Shown: positions 1-7,767, counted from the first letter of the stretch. The stretch: 64,000 nucleotides of DNA from UBA10205 sp964373815 (GCA_964373815.1 CAYJWI010000002.1:14921-78920), one strand, 5' to 3'. Notes: generated by a model not told the origin, from the sequence alone. Made by a program: numbers and translations.

Positions 1-1
1 C

Positions 2-685
2 AAGCTCGAATACCCGGATTTCAGAAATGACATAATGCACCCAGTGGATGTGGTCGAGGATTTGCTCATAGGCTATGATTATAACAAAATAAAGCCGCAG
101 AGGCCGAAAATGAGCGTCATAGGCGAGCAACGACCGGAGACAGCATACCTAGACAAGGTCCGCGATGCATGCATCGGGCTTGGGCTGCAGGAAGTGCTCA
201 CATTCAACCTAACTTCGCGCGAAAAGCAGGAGAAAATGGTAGGCCTCAAAGGTGAGGGGTTTGTCGAGATAGCAAACCCGGTTTCCGCCAATTGGGGGAT
301 ACTTAGAAAGAGGGTTTACCCTGAGCTGCTCGAATTCCTCTCAAAAAACAAGCACGTGGAGTACCCGCAGAAAATATTCGAGATAGGGAAAACACTCGAG
401 CTCAATGAAAAAAGCGAAACCAAAACCGATGAAAAAAACAAGCTCTGCGTAGTGCTTTGCGGAAAGGATTACGGTTTTACCGCCATAAAATCCGCATTCG
501 AGGCAGTGGCAAGGGAGCTCGGGAAGAAGTGCCACATGAAAGAAGTTTCGCACCCTTCGCTATCCGAAGGAAGGGGTGCTGAAATTTTCGGGGATTCGAG
601 AGGGTTTTTGGGCGAAGTCAGCGAGCAGGCAAGAAAGAACTTCGGCATAGAGCAGCCGGTGGTTCTGCTCGAAATGGAACTCTGA
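2..685 (+). CDS. pheT: Phenylalanyl-tRNA synthetase beta subunit, C-terminal part
   Basis: Beta chain of the alpha2-beta2 enzyme that charges tRNA-Phe in the cytoplasm. The gene enters from outside the window: the frame of position 2 is open from the first bases and 227 codons are visible before the TGA at 683-685. The visible part starts at HPVDVVEDLLIGY, characteristic of the archaeal PheT core, and continues through the aaRS-like fold (IANPVSANWGILRKR, FEIGKTLEL). No FDX-ACB anticodon domain follows, as expected for the archaeal/eukaryotic form. The next gene is convergent, so this is the last gene of its unit. The family call is strong; the true start is not visible. Confidence 0.93.
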   Translation, partial: KLEYPDFRNDIMHPVDVVEDLLIGYDYNKIKPQRPKMSVIGEQRPETAYLDKVRDACIGLGLQEVLTFNLTSREKQEKMVGLKGEGFVEIANPVSANWGILRKRVYPELLEFLSKNKHVEYPQKIFEIGKTLELNEKSETKTDEKNKLCVVLCGKDYGFTAIKSAFEAVARELGKKCHMKEVSHPSLSEGRGAEIFGDSRGFLGEVSEQARKNFGIEQPVVLLEMEL

Positions 686-744
686 TTCAGGGGTTTGTAA
701 TCCGAAGGCTTTTTGTGCACCGCCTTGATATCCCGCCCCCCCAC

Positions 745-2154
745 CTAGAACAACTTGGTCTGTTTTACAGGCTGGCCCCCATCCACGTCTTCCTGGCTTT
801 GCTCGCCTTTTTCAATTTCGCCCTTACCGGAAGCAGATTCTTGCGCTGGCTTTTCATTATTCCCTTTTTCGGGCTTTTCTTTTGTCTCGCCGGCGAGACC
901 CGCATCCTGCAAAATGCCCTGCACCTTTTTAGTGTCTGGCGAAGTGCCAAGCAGGAACGCGACCTCCTTTTCGTTTAGCGCGAAGAGACCAGCGAATGCG
1001 ACGGCCTTTTCCCTATCTTTTGCAAACACCTGCTTTATGTAAGGCAGGTCAGCCGAAATTGTCTTGCGCGAGGAGGAGTGCGTCTTTGCGCCGATTTTGA
1101 AACCGAGTTCCTTTTTCATGTTCCGAAGGCCCGCTGTTTTTGAGAGCATTGAAAGAAGCCCGGGAAACTGGTACATCACGAAATCATTAGAGGGTTTTTC
1201 CTTTGAAAGCGCAACGCCTTCCGCTGCGAGCTCGGTGCTATACCTCAAAAACCCCCAGTGCTGCTTGTTGTAAATCCTGCCGTTGAAAACATCGGCCCTT
1301 GAGAGCCTGTCGAATGCGAGTGCGGCATCGCCCAAATTCTGGTACTGCCTCGGTATGTTCTCCTCCACCCAGCGAAAAAGCATGTCGCTGCTCAAATCGC
1401 TCTGCGAGCGCGCCTCGCGCACCTCGCCAAAGCTCGTGCCCTTGAAAATCGCCTTCATCACGCTGAAAACCTTCTGCTGGCGCTCGCGCGAGTAAAGCGA
1501 CTTCACATCCGGGAGCGAAACATTCCCGGCAAAGGAGAGCGTGTGCAGGTCGAGAAGGGCAGATCTCATGTCACCAGAGGAGCTGCGGCAAAGCTCTTTT
1601 ACCGCATCTTCTTCGAATGGGATTTTTTCGGCGGCGAGAATCTCTCCGAGGCGTTTTGCCATTGAAAGGTAATTTATTTTCTTGAACTCGAACGCCCTGC
1701 ACATGAACCGTAGCGCTGAAATGGATTTTTCCGCAAAAATGTCGGTTGCCGTGAGGACAATCGGGTTCTTTGAGCCCTTTATCACGGAGCTTATGGCTGA
1801 GGCGCCTCCGCGGTCTTTTCCCGAAAGTGCGTCAACCTCATCTAGAAGAATCATCCTCTTTTGCCCGAAAAAAGAGGCGTTCTGCGATGCAGGCCCCACA
1901 ATTTTTTCTACCGCATCCTTCGACCTCAAATCAGAGCTGTTGAGCTCCACCACATCCCACTTGAACATTTGCGCAATCATGTAGGCAAGGCATGTCTTGC
2001 CAGCACCTGTCTGGCCCCAGAGCAAAAGCGGCGGCTCCCTCTCCCCCCTCTCCCACTTCTTGGCCCACTCTATGCTCTTTTCTACAATCTCGGAGTTGCC
2101 TATGAACTCCCCGGGGTTTTTTGGGGAAAACTTTTCAGTCCAGAGCTGTGACAT
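745..2154 (-). CDS. rfcL: Replication factor C large subunit
   Basis: Large subunit of the clamp loader that opens PCNA and places it on primed DNA; it acts with the small subunit encoded at 17879-18847. The 469-aa protein has Walker A GQTGAGKT (residues 47-54), Walker B MILLDEVDAL (101-110), a sensor-1 stretch LTATD, and the helical collar region. A charged Lys/Glu-rich linker then leads to the last residues KQTKLF, which resemble the C-terminal PCNA-interacting peptide of archaeal RfcL. The start is the first ATG after a TATA-like stretch on the minus strand near 2180. It lies just downstream of orc1/cdc6 in the same direction, giving a small replication cluster. The PIP assignment is inference from position and sequence. 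Confidence 0.95.
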   Translation of the reverse strand: MSQLWTEKFSPKNPGEFIGNSEIVEKSIEWAKKWERGEREPPLLLWGQTGAGKTCLAYMIAQMFKWDVVELNSSDLRSKDAVEKIVGPASQNASFFGQKRMILLDEVDALSGKDRGGASAISSVIKGSKNPIVLTATDIFAEKSISALRFMCRAFEFKKINYLSMAKRLGEILAAEKIPFEEDAVKELCRSSSGDMRSALLDLHTLSFAGNVSLPDVKSLYSRERQQKVFSVMKAIFKGTSFGEVREARSQSDLSSDMLFRWVEENIPRQYQNLGDAALAFDRLSRADVFNGRIYNKQHWGFLRYSTELAAEGVALSKEKPSNDFVMYQFPGLLSMLSKTAGLRNMKKELGFKIGAKTHSSSRKTISADLPYIKQVFAKDREKAVAFAGLFALNEKEVAFLLGTSPDTKKVQGILQDAGLAGETKEKPEKGNNEKPAQESASGKGEIEKGEQSQEDVDGGQPVKQTKLF

Positions 2155-2246
2155 GAAATGGAAAGGCTGGAAAGGGAATAAAAGGCTTTAACATCCAAGC
2201 GGCCGGGCGAGGAAGCTTTCATAATTAGCCATCCAATAATTTGAGG

Positions 2247-3377
2247 TTATTTGAGCAGGGAATTTATTTCCTTCAGTATGAACTGCTTTTTTACCCTCGA
2301 GGAGAATTCCTTTGTCTTGCCCTTGTTCCCGAGCTCGATGTATTTGGATGAGACAAGGCCCTGCTTTTCGAGCCTTGAGAGGATGTCGCGCAGCCTGCGC
2401 TCCTTAAGCGAGCCCTTCTCCGAAAAAAATCCGTAAATTTTGCCCGAATGCACCGGCTCGTTTTCCGCGACAAACTTCAGCAGCCCGAGCTCCTCTTGCG
2501 CGAGGTGCTTTAGTCCCTTTAGCGCGGAAACCGCGTCGGCATCCTCGAACGCCTCCTTTAGGTGCTCGACGAGGAGCTTGCCCTTGTTGGCCCTTTCGGC
2601 AATCCTTCCGGCCTTGAGCAATGATTCGAGCGCAACCCTTGCATCTCCCCCGAGTTTTGCAGCATGGCCAGCAGCGACATTCACAACGTCTTTCTCAACT
2701 GCGCCCTTGAGGAATGCAAGCTCCACCCGTTCAGAAAGTATTGCCTTTAGCTGCTCTGGGGTGTAGGGGTTGAACACTATCGCCTGCTCGGTTAGGGAGC
2801 TCCTTATGCGCGGGTCGAGGCGGCTGGTGAGCGAAACATCATTTGAAATCAGAACGATGCCTATGCGGAGCTTCTCGTACTCCACAACACGCAATAGGTC
2901 ATAGAGGAGTTTCGAGTTTGCCTCCGTTAGCAGCAGCTGGTCCACTTCATCTAGCACTACAATCGGGGTGAAGCCGCACTTGCGCAGGGCCTCTACCATG
3001 TTCGAGAAAACCTCATCCGTGGCAAGGCCCCTGCGGGGGACAACTGCGCCGACGAAATTCGCAATCGAACTTAATACCGAAGGCCTCGAATTGTACTCGA
3101 AGCAATTGAGGTAATGCGCCTTGGCCCTGCCAAAGGACTCCTCGAGCTGCTTTAGGACGAACTTCGCGCACACGGTTTTCCCAACGCCTGTCGGGCCTGC
3201 GAGGAAAACATTGAGCGGCTTTCTTCCCTTGAGTATCGGGTCAAAGCAGTAGACAAGAGAATCTATTTCCTTGTCCCTGAAGGGGAGCCTTTCGGGGATG
3301 AATTCTGGATAGAGGAAGCGCTCATCCTTGAAAACCCCGTGCTCTGCCTGCCTTGGGGAAAAAAGGTTCTTGGGCAT
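2247..3377 (-). CDS. cdc6: Orc1/Cdc6 replication initiator
   Basis: AAA+ origin-recognition ATPase that binds origin DNA and helps load MCM. The protein has Walker A GPTGVGKT, Walker B VVLDEVDQL, and a C-terminal winged helix (stretch around LKERRLRDILSRLEKQGLV). I place the start at the ATG at 3377 (MPKNLFSPRQ, 376 aa), not at the further upstream ATG at 3566. The extra 63 codons would read through a dispersed non-coding repeat and show no conserved character. An N-terminal segment naming the pre-ATPase region (FLYPEFIPERLPFRDKEI) matches the Cdc6 family. The gene is followed in the same direction by rfcL. The 437-bp region upstream is a candidate origin, as archaeal origins often adjoin cdc6. 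Confidence 0.93.
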   Translation of the reverse strand: MPKNLFSPRQAEHGVFKDERFLYPEFIPERLPFRDKEIDSLVYCFDPILKGRKPLNVFLAGPTGVGKTVCAKFVLKQLEESFGRAKAHYLNCFEYNSRPSVLSSIANFVGAVVPRRGLATDEVFSNMVEALRKCGFTPIVVLDEVDQLLLTEANSKLLYDLLRVVEYEKLRIGIVLISNDVSLTSRLDPRIRSSLTEQAIVFNPYTPEQLKAILSERVELAFLKGAVEKDVVNVAAGHAAKLGGDARVALESLLKAGRIAERANKGKLLVEHLKEAFEDADAVSALKGLKHLAQEELGLLKFVAENEPVHSGKIYGFFSEKGSLKERRLRDILSRLEKQGLVSSKYIELGNKGKTKEFSSRVKKQFILKEINSLLK

Positions 3378-3429
3378 GGACAGATTAATGCCTTGGGATA
3401 TTAAAATCAAATGCCCCGCACAAAATGCC

Positions 3430-3548
3430 ATGCGAAGCAAAGCCGACCTCGCCGAGGCAAGGCTTACCGAAGGTAACCGCTCCCTTCCGAGGAGCATGCT
3501 CGGAGTAGGGTGCCTCCCCAACCGAGGCTTCGGTTGGCACCGGCACTG
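3430..3548 (-). repeat. Structured dispersed repeat, copy A
   Basis: On the minus strand this copy opens with TCAGTGCCGGTGCCAACCG, forms a CCAACCG/CGGTTGG hairpin, continues through CCCTAC and further GC-rich palindromes, and ends in GGCTTTGCTTCGCAT. The same head, first hairpin, CCCTA core and tail recur at 54970-55110, and a shortened form recurs at 3672-3743. It is non-coding. It could be a REP or MITE-like element or an RNA; no transposase is nearby. Confidence 0.7.
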
Positions 3549-3624
3549 AACCCCTCCGCAAAACACTTATACTCTAGGAGCGATAATCAAAGTGAAGGCT
3601 CAATGGTGGGATTTCAAAAAGGAA

Positions 3625-3663
3625 GTTAAGGGACCGATGCTGCTTCTAGTTTTCCCCCTTAAC
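3625..3663. repeat. Inverted repeat between two repeat copies
   Basis: GTTAAGGG at 3625-3632 is matched by CCCTTAAC at 3656-3663, giving an 8-bp stem with a 23-nt loop. It sits midway between the divergent repeat copies A and C upstream of cdc6. No function can be read from sequence. Confidence 0.5.
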
Positions 3664-3671
3664 TCCCTCTC

Positions 3672-3743
3672 ACCCCCAACCGCATGCTTTCGGTTGGGAG
3701 AGTACCCTATCTTCATTTGGACTTGATAGGCTTTGCTCCGCAT
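3672..3743 (+). repeat. Structured dispersed repeat, shortened copy C
   Basis: This copy carries the CCAACCG/CGGTTGG hairpin (3676-3682 with its partner about 10 nt later), the ACCCTAT core and the tail GGCTTTGCTCCGCAT. It lacks the GTGCCGGTGC head and the second set of palindromes found in copies A and B. It lies in inverted orientation to copy A, about 120 bp away. Confidence 0.6.
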
Positions 3744-3814
3744 TCAAACTAAAAAAGCAATTCCCCCTAACTAAACTGAAAAGGTTAAAAAGCCCTAAAC
3801 AACCCATTAATAGC

Positions 3815-4123
3815 ATGGGCAACGACCACAGCCACGATGAAGGTCACGGCGAGAGCAAGCCCGCATCGAAAGGCAAAAAGAACATGAGCGACGGCCTTTT
3901 CGAAAGGGCGCAGGGCTACATCACAAAAAGCATAAGCAGGTTCGTCGCATTCCTCTTCATACTCGTCTCAATAGGCGCTGTAATGGGCTACTTTGTGGCC
4001 CAGCAGAGGGGAACAGAATTCCTTGTAATTGTCCCCGCATTCGCTGGCATACTCGCATACTACAACAGGGACTTCGCGGTCGCGCTTTTCGCGGTATTCC
4101 TCCTTCTTATAATTTTCATCTGA
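3815..4123 (+). CDS. Small two-TM membrane protein, unknown
   Basis: I do not recognise this 102-aa protein. The first 30 residues are hydrophilic with a His/Asp/Glu-rich opening (GNDHSHDEGHGE) followed by lysines. An amphipathic stretch precedes two hydrophobic segments, about residues 44-62 (FVAFLFILVSIGAVMGYFV) and about 72-102, which runs to the very C-terminus. The His-rich start could bind metal, but nothing else supports that. The HTH protein gene follows after 5 bp and is probably co-transcribed. The start follows an A/T-rich promoter-like stretch. Confidence 0.7.
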   Translation: MGNDHSHDEGHGESKPASKGKKNMSDGLFERAQGYITKSISRFVAFLFILVSIGAVMGYFVAQQRGTEFLVIVPAFAGILAYYNRDFAVALFAVFLLLIIFI

Positions 4124-4128
4124 GCCTG

Positions 4129-4812
4129 ATGCACATGCCGGAAGTTTCACTCTCGAAAACAGAGTTCAAGGCGCTCTCGTCCGAGAGCCGGACAAAAATA
4201 CTCAAAATGCTAGACGAGCGCAACCACACCCTCTCCGAACTTGCCGCAAAAACAGGCATGGCGGCGCCCACGGTAAAGCAGCACGCCTCTGTGCTGGTGC
4301 AGTCAGGGCTAATAGAGCTGCGTGACGAGGGCAGGAAGTGGAAGTACTACGCACTAACGAAAAAAGGCAAGGACATAGTCAATGCGAAAAGCAACAACAC
4401 CAACATATTGCTAATACTCTCATCCGCAATACTCGTAGCAGGGCTCGGCATAGCGCTCATGTTCGCGGGGCAGGGGGCAATTTTTTCCCAAAACATTGCA
4501 CCGGGCATTGGCGGCGAGGCGCCTCCGCTCGGCACGGCAGCGCAACCTGCATCAGACAAATCAATAATCGCAAGGGAGATTGTACCGACAGAAATAAGCG
4601 CTTCGAGCCAGGCACTTTCCGGGTGCCAACCTGGCTTTGATGCCGCCGGAGAGCGGGCAGAGGCGCTTGCCCAAAAATGCAGGGATGCAAAGGATAGGGG
4701 GCAGTGCGAAGCCATCGATGAGTACAGCGCAACAATAACAAGCTTCGAGCAGGCGGATGGAAAACCAGACTGCGAATGGACAGAGAATTCAGCACAAACA
4801 GCAACAAAATAG
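4129..4812 (+). CDS. Membrane-anchored ArsR-type winged-helix protein
   Basis: The first 80 residues form an ArsR/HTH_20-like winged helix: SSESRTKILKMLDE, a recognition-helix region TGMAAPTVKQHASVL, and a wing ending ALTKKGKDIV. A single hydrophobic segment follows at about residues 88-110 (LLILSSAILVAGLGIALMF), and then a 110-residue low-complexity tail that would lie outside the cell, with four cysteines near its end. This is a one-component membrane regulator architecture: DNA-binding inside, sensor-like part outside. It lies directly before a pilin promoter carrying the CGTCAATCGACG element, so it is a candidate regulator of that promoter; this is inference. An ATG 6 nt downstream is an equally good start. 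Confidence 0.82.
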   Translation: MHMPEVSLSKTEFKALSSESRTKILKMLDERNHTLSELAAKTGMAAPTVKQHASVLVQSGLIELRDEGRKWKYYALTKKGKDIVNAKSNNTNILLILSSAILVAGLGIALMFAGQGAIFSQNIAPGIGGEAPPLGTAAQPASDKSIIAREIVPTEISASSQALSGCQPGFDAAGERAEALAQKCRDAKDRGQCEAIDEYSATITSFEQADGKPDCEWTENSAQTATK

Positions 4813-4817
4813 TAATT

Positions 4818-4843
4818 CGTCAATCGACGTAATCCTTTTAAAG
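4818..4843 (+). promoter_or_regulatory. Conserved palindromic element plus TATA box, pilin promoter
   Basis: CGTCAATCGACG at 4818-4829 has CGTC/GACG arms. It is followed by TAATC and a TATA-like CTTTTAAAG at 4835-4843, whose centre lies 26 nt before the pilin ATG at 4865, indicating a leaderless transcript. The same element-TATA arrangement occurs at 7041-7063 (minus) and 30115-30137. The position just upstream of TATA/BRE fits an activator site or an extended BRE. Confidence 0.6.
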
Positions 4844-4864
4844 TGTTTTCAGCTACCTTTTTGC

Positions 4865-5035
4865 ATGCTTGAAGGCCAGAGGGCGCAGGTCTCGATTGAA
4901 ATGATAATAGTGCTCGCGGCGCTCGTTGCAATAGCGCTCCTGCTAGTTTCGCAGCTCCAGAAGACCGCAGAAAAAGGTGCGCAGGCAATTGACAAAAAAG
5001 CGGATTCGATTTTCAAGGAAATAGAAGAGATATGA
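4865..5035 (+). CDS. Type IV pilin-like protein, class III signal peptide
   Basis: A 56-aa pilin-like protein. It starts MLEGQRAQVSIEMIIVLAAL: a short charged leader, the archaeal prepilin cleavage region (RAQVSIE, cleavage expected before Q), then a hydrophobic helix of about 20 residues. The remaining 25 residues are a charged amphipathic helix with almost no globular domain, so this is a minimal pilin or an assembly adaptor. The ATG at 4865 was chosen because it gives a normal short leader and lies 26 nt after a TATA box. Upstream codons would run through the promoter. The stop is followed at once by the next pilin ATG. Confidence 0.85.
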   Translation: MLEGQRAQVSIEMIIVLAALVAIALLLVSQLQKTAEKGAQAIDKKADSIFKEIEEI

Positions 5036-5434
5036 ATGCCAAAAGCCCAGGTGAGCATCGAGTTCATCCTCCTGCTTGCCGCATCGCTTGCATTCATCTC
5101 CGGCATCGCGGCGGCGCTCTCCAGCCTCAATGATTCCGCGCTGCTTGCAATCGATGCACAGGGCGCAAAATCGCTCTCCTCTGAAATCAGCTCTTCAGCC
5201 CGCACACTTTCCCTCCTCGGCAATGGCTCTGAAAAAAAATTGCCTTACTCCGCCCTCGGAAACTGGAGAATTTCACAAAACGCGGGGAAGGCTTACGTGC
5301 TTGTCGGCAACGGAGCGGGGAATGTGGAAATAGAGCTCCATGGCATAGTTGTTGCCGGGGGAATGGAACTGAAGCGAAAAGGGTTTTTGGTGCTAAGAAA
5401 AGAGGGCGGGAAAATATTACTGCAAAATGGATAG
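5036..5434 (+). CDS. Type IV pilin-like protein, class III signal peptide
   Basis: A 132-aa protein beginning MPKAQVSIEFILLLAAS, a short leader with the QVSIE cleavage context and a hydrophobic helix, followed by a 100-residue soluble part of beta-strand character (GNAGKAYVLVGNGAGNVEIE-like pattern). The ATG abuts the stop of the preceding pilin without spacing, so the two are translationally linked. The prepilin peptidase at 28088-29239 is the likely processing enzyme. The 3' end overlaps the convergent pilin gene by 18 nt. No closer family is recognised. Confidence 0.83.
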   Translation: MPKAQVSIEFILLLAASLAFISGIAAALSSLNDSALLAIDAQGAKSLSSEISSSARTLSLLGNGSEKKLPYSALGNWRISQNAGKAYVLVGNGAGNVEIELHGIVVAGGMELKRKGFLVLRKEGGKILLQNG

Positions 5435-5752
5435 CGATATTTTTTCAATGCGACCACCCCTTTCTATGATAATTTCTTTTCGCGCCATTGAAGGGGTCTC
5501 GGAAGCCGCAGAGCCTTCGGCAACCAGCTCGATTTTATGGGGCGCATCGCCGAAGAAAAGGGAAAAATCGTTTTCCATTTCTTCCCGCGAAGGATGCGTT
5601 TGCGCCCACACTATGAGCAAATCGCCCATCTTCTGCGCCAAGGGCAAATCGCCGCCGGAAAAACTTTGGCGGATTGGCATCGAGGAAATGAGTGCAAGAA
5701 GAACGAGCAGGGCTATTACTGCCTCAATCGAGAGAAGGCCCCTAATTTTCAC
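5417..5752 (-). CDS. Pilin-like secreted protein
   Basis: The last gene of a four-gene minus-strand pilin-like cluster (7016 down to 5417). I place the start at the GTG at 5752, giving VKIRGLLSIEAVIALLVLLAL: a short basic leader, a pilin-like cleavage region (GLLSIE) and a hydrophobic helix, 111 aa. A longer reading back to 5872 would overlap the well-supported upstream gene and adds a non-pilin N-terminus. With this start the overlap with the upstream gene is only 11 nt. The mature part is about 75 residues with no recognised domain. The start is moderately sure. Confidence 0.7.
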   Translation of the reverse strand: MKIRGLLSIEAVIALLVLLALISSMPIRQSFSGGDLPLAQKMGDLLIVWAQTHPSREEMENDFSLFFGDAPHKIELVAEGSAASETPSMARKEIIIERGGRIEKISLSILQ

Positions 5753-6188
5753 AGACAACAACCCCGAGCACGGCTTTTTCTGCAGGGCCGAGCAATACAA
5801 ACCTTTCAACCGAAATGCAGGAGCCGCTTTGCCCGTTGAAAAAATATCCCTTTCCTGAAAGCGAACGTGCATAGAGCCCAGAAAGCGTGAATTTTCCGAA
5901 AACCACTGGATGAATTTTTGCTAGGAGTGCGGGGTTTAGAAGGTTTGCCTCCGGCCTTTTCTTCCCCTGATTGTAATATGCCGCGCCGAGTTCTGGGTTT
6001 AGCTCATTGTGGTTCTTTACAATGGATTCTGCGAGCGCGGAGGCGAAAAAATATTTTTCGGCTTCCCTCAACCCATAGGAATTTTCGGCATAGAATGGCG
6101 AAATTGCCGCAAAAAGGAAGTAAAGGGAAAAAAGCACCGCGAGAGAGGCGAGCAGGGCATCAGAGCTGAAAATAATCCCCCTACCCAT
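5742..6188 (-). CDS. Pilin-like secreted protein
   Basis: A 148-aa protein beginning MGRGIIFSSDALLASLAVLFSLYFLFAA when read in two parts: the GIIFSSDALLA leader and a hydrophobic helix. The leader matches the gene at 33954 (GFLFSIDALLA), pointing to a shared minor-pilin subfamily. The mature part is soluble with three cysteines near its end. It starts 8 nt inside the preceding gene and overlaps the next by 11 nt, consistent with a translationally coupled operon. The absence of a classical QxSxE motif makes prepilin-peptidase processing likely but not certain. Confidence 0.72.
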   Translation of the reverse strand: MGRGIIFSSDALLASLAVLFSLYFLFAAISPFYAENSYGLREAEKYFFASALAESIVKNHNELNPELGAAYYNQGKKRPEANLLNPALLAKIHPVVFGKFTLSGLYARSLSGKGYFFNGQSGSCISVERFVLLGPAEKAVLGVVVCEN

Positions 6189-6495
6189 AATGCCCCTCCA
6201 CCTGAACTAATATTCCGCTGCCATCCCTGAAAGCGGGGGGGAAAATATCCGCGCTTTTAAGGCCTGAAAAAACCTTTCCGTTGTAAGGGGCGCATCCATC
6301 TTCGAGCCTTAGCAAACCCCCGGCAGCAGCGTAATACATGTTTAGGGATGCGGCACAAAAAACCGCTGTCGCTTTTGCCGATAAAAGTGCAGCGCCCTCC
6401 TTCTGCTTTGCGATGATGTTTTTCTCAGCTGAAAGTGCAAAGGAAACAAAAAGAGTAAGCGCGAGGAGCGCGAAAACGAGCTCTAGCGAATTCAT
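6181..6495 (-). CDS. Pilin-like or membrane-anchored secreted protein
   Basis: A 104-aa protein starting MNSLELVFALLALTLFVSFALS: almost no leader, then a hydrophobic helix, then a soluble part with two cysteines. The ATG at 6495 overlaps the stop of the upstream gene as ATGA, the usual coupled arrangement here, and was preferred to an upstream extension of 74 codons lying inside the neighbour. The ELVFALLALTL stretch resembles a pilin H-domain with the +5 glutamate. The role is inferred from the cluster. Confidence 0.68.
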   Translation of the reverse strand: MNSLELVFALLALTLFVSFALSAEKNIIAKQKEGAALLSAKATAVFCAASLNMYYAAAGGLLRLEDGCAPYNGKVFSGLKSADIFPPAFRDGSGILVQVEGHYG

Positions 6496-7016
6496 CCAAA
6501 TGGCACCGCCACGGTCTGTGAATAGCCTTGCGGGATGGCGAAAAAAGTCCTGTAATCCCCCTTCACTATTTTTCCGCATGGGAAATTTTTCCCAGTGACT
6601 GAATACTGGAGCATGGCTAGCCCAGCGTACTTGTATGCAATCACTTTGCTCGAAGCGGAAAGAGATTCTGGCGAAAGGGCTGAAATTTGTTTTATGGAGC
6701 CGGAGGTTTTTGCGCACATCCCGCTTTGCACAAACCCCAGCTTGCCGAAATAGGAAATTATTTTTGAATTAGCTTTTCCCTTAACCAGCTCCGCATCAAC
6801 AATTGGGAATGCGTGTTCCGAGAGCGCGGATTTTATTGCTGCGTCAAAGAGCAGTTCCGCCTCCTGCCTTTGGAACGAAGCCTGCTGCATTTCGGAAACC
6901 TGCGCCTCGATGGAATTGTAATTTTCACTAAGGGATGCCTGGGTTGAGAGCGCGAGGAGCAGGATTTCAAGGCCAGCCGCGAGCACCATTGCGCCGAAAA
7001 AGCCAGAAGAATCCAT
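6492..7016 (-). CDS. Pilin-like secreted protein, first gene of cluster
   Basis: A 174-aa protein starting MDSSGFFGAMVLAAGLEILLLAL: short leader, Gly-containing cleavage-like region and hydrophobic helix, then a soluble domain with two cysteines. I chose the ATG at 7016 rather than 7031, because a TATA box at 7041-7050 on this strand has its centre about 30 nt away. The conserved CGTCAATCAACG element is 36 nt from this ATG, exactly the distance seen at the 4865 pilin. It leads a four-gene minus-strand operon that ends at 5417. Confidence 0.72.
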   Translation of the reverse strand: MDSSGFFGAMVLAAGLEILLLALSTQASLSENYNSIEAQVSEMQQASFQRQEAELLFDAAIKSALSEHAFPIVDAELVKGKANSKIISYFGKLGFVQSGMCAKTSGSIKQISALSPESLSASSKVIAYKYAGLAMLQYSVTGKNFPCGKIVKGDYRTFFAIPQGYSQTVAVPFG

Positions 7017-7040
7017 TAAAAGAGGTAGCATGGAACCAAC

Positions 7041-7063
7041 TATAAATATTACGTTGATTGACG
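7041..7063 (-). promoter_or_regulatory. Conserved palindromic element plus TATA box, pilin operon
   Basis: On the minus strand CGTCAATCAACG (7063-7052) is followed by TAATATTTATA, a TATA box. It matches the elements at 4818 and 30115 at 11 of 12 positions. It drives the four-gene pilin-like operon and lies within the divergent region shared with the protease gene at 7114, so it might also affect that gene. Confidence 0.6.
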
Positions 7064-7113
7064 AATAGCAGAATTGGTGGGTTTTTATTGGTTTTGAAAG
7101 AATATTCCGTCCC

Positions 7114-7731
7114 ATGAACGAGCGCGAAAGGAACGACCTTGTGATAAGCTGGCTTACGGTGAGCTTTGCCTTTGCATGGATAGGGTTTGCGGTGTTCAGC
7201 ATGCGGGGGCTTGAACAGTTTTCCATGCAATTCCTCATAATGCTCGTCGCTGTGGGAAGCGGTTTCATACTACACGAGCTCGCGCACAAGTACGTTGCCA
7301 TACACTACGGCGCGCATGCTGAGTTCAGGGCATGGAGGCAGGGCCTGCTGCTCGCCATCGGTCTTGCGATTTTTACCAACGGGACTTTCGTTTTTGCGGC
7401 GCCGGGGGCGGTCTACGTTTACGGCAGGAACATCACTGTAAAGCAGAACGGGATAATCTCGCTCGCGGGGCCGGTGACGAACCTGCTCGTGGTATTGGGG
7501 TTTGGGGTATTGCTCTCCTTGCTAAAGCCTTTGGGCCTAGTTGAACAGGTAATTATTTCTACGATGTATGTGAACTTCTTCTTGGCGGCATTCAACATGC
7601 TCCCCATTTTCCCGCTCGACGGAAGCAAGGTCTTTGCCTGGGACAAGGCGGTGTGGCTTGTGACAACGGCAATCGCTTGCCTCGGGGTTTTGTTTTTCCA
7701 GTACGTGGTCGCAGTGTTTTCGCTTGTGTAA
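7114..7731 (+). CDS. Site-2-protease-like membrane metalloprotease (M50)
   Basis: An intramembrane zinc protease of the S2P/M50 type. The 205-aa protein has the HELAH motif (H54, E55, H58) within the second hydrophobic segment and the C-terminal NMLPIFPLDG motif carrying the third zinc ligand (Asp). There are about five hydrophobic segments and no PDZ domain, as in the short archaeal members. Such enzymes cleave transmembrane substrates such as anti-sigma factors or membrane-tethered regulators. A tempting substrate class here is the membrane-anchored HTH protein at 4129, but that is speculation. It is transcribed divergently from the pilin-like operon. Confidence 0.9.
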   Translation: MNERERNDLVISWLTVSFAFAWIGFAVFSMRGLEQFSMQFLIMLVAVGSGFILHELAHKYVAIHYGAHAEFRAWRQGLLLAIGLAIFTNGTFVFAAPGAVYVYGRNITVKQNGIISLAGPVTNLLVVLGFGVLLSLLKPLGLVEQVIISTMYVNFFLAAFNMLPIFPLDGSKVFAWDKAVWLVTTAIACLGVLFFQYVVAVFSLV

Positions 7732-7767
7732 GGAACGTATTTATACCACCCATAGCTTCCATCTGTA

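Larger units (their letters stand above)
3378..3814. other. Gene-poor region upstream of cdc6; possible origin
   Basis: No protein gene is supported in this 437-bp stretch. It holds two inverted copies of a structured repeat (3430-3548 minus and 3672-3743 plus) and, between them, an inverted repeat GTTAAGGG/CCCTTAAC (3625-3632 and 3656-3663). The last 80 bp are A/T-rich and carry the likely promoter of the gene at 3815. Archaeal origins commonly lie next to orc1/cdc6, so an origin is possible. I did not find a clear ORB or mini-ORB element, which keeps the call weak. Confidence 0.25.

Noticed and set aside
3377..3566. N-terminal extension of Cdc6 to an ATG at 3566
   Set aside because: The extension reads through the non-coding repeat copy A; the family N-terminus begins near 3377.
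5752..5872. N-terminal extension of the pilin-like gene back to an ATG at 5872
   Set aside because: It would overlap the well-supported upstream gene by 130 nt and put a soluble stretch before the signal helix.
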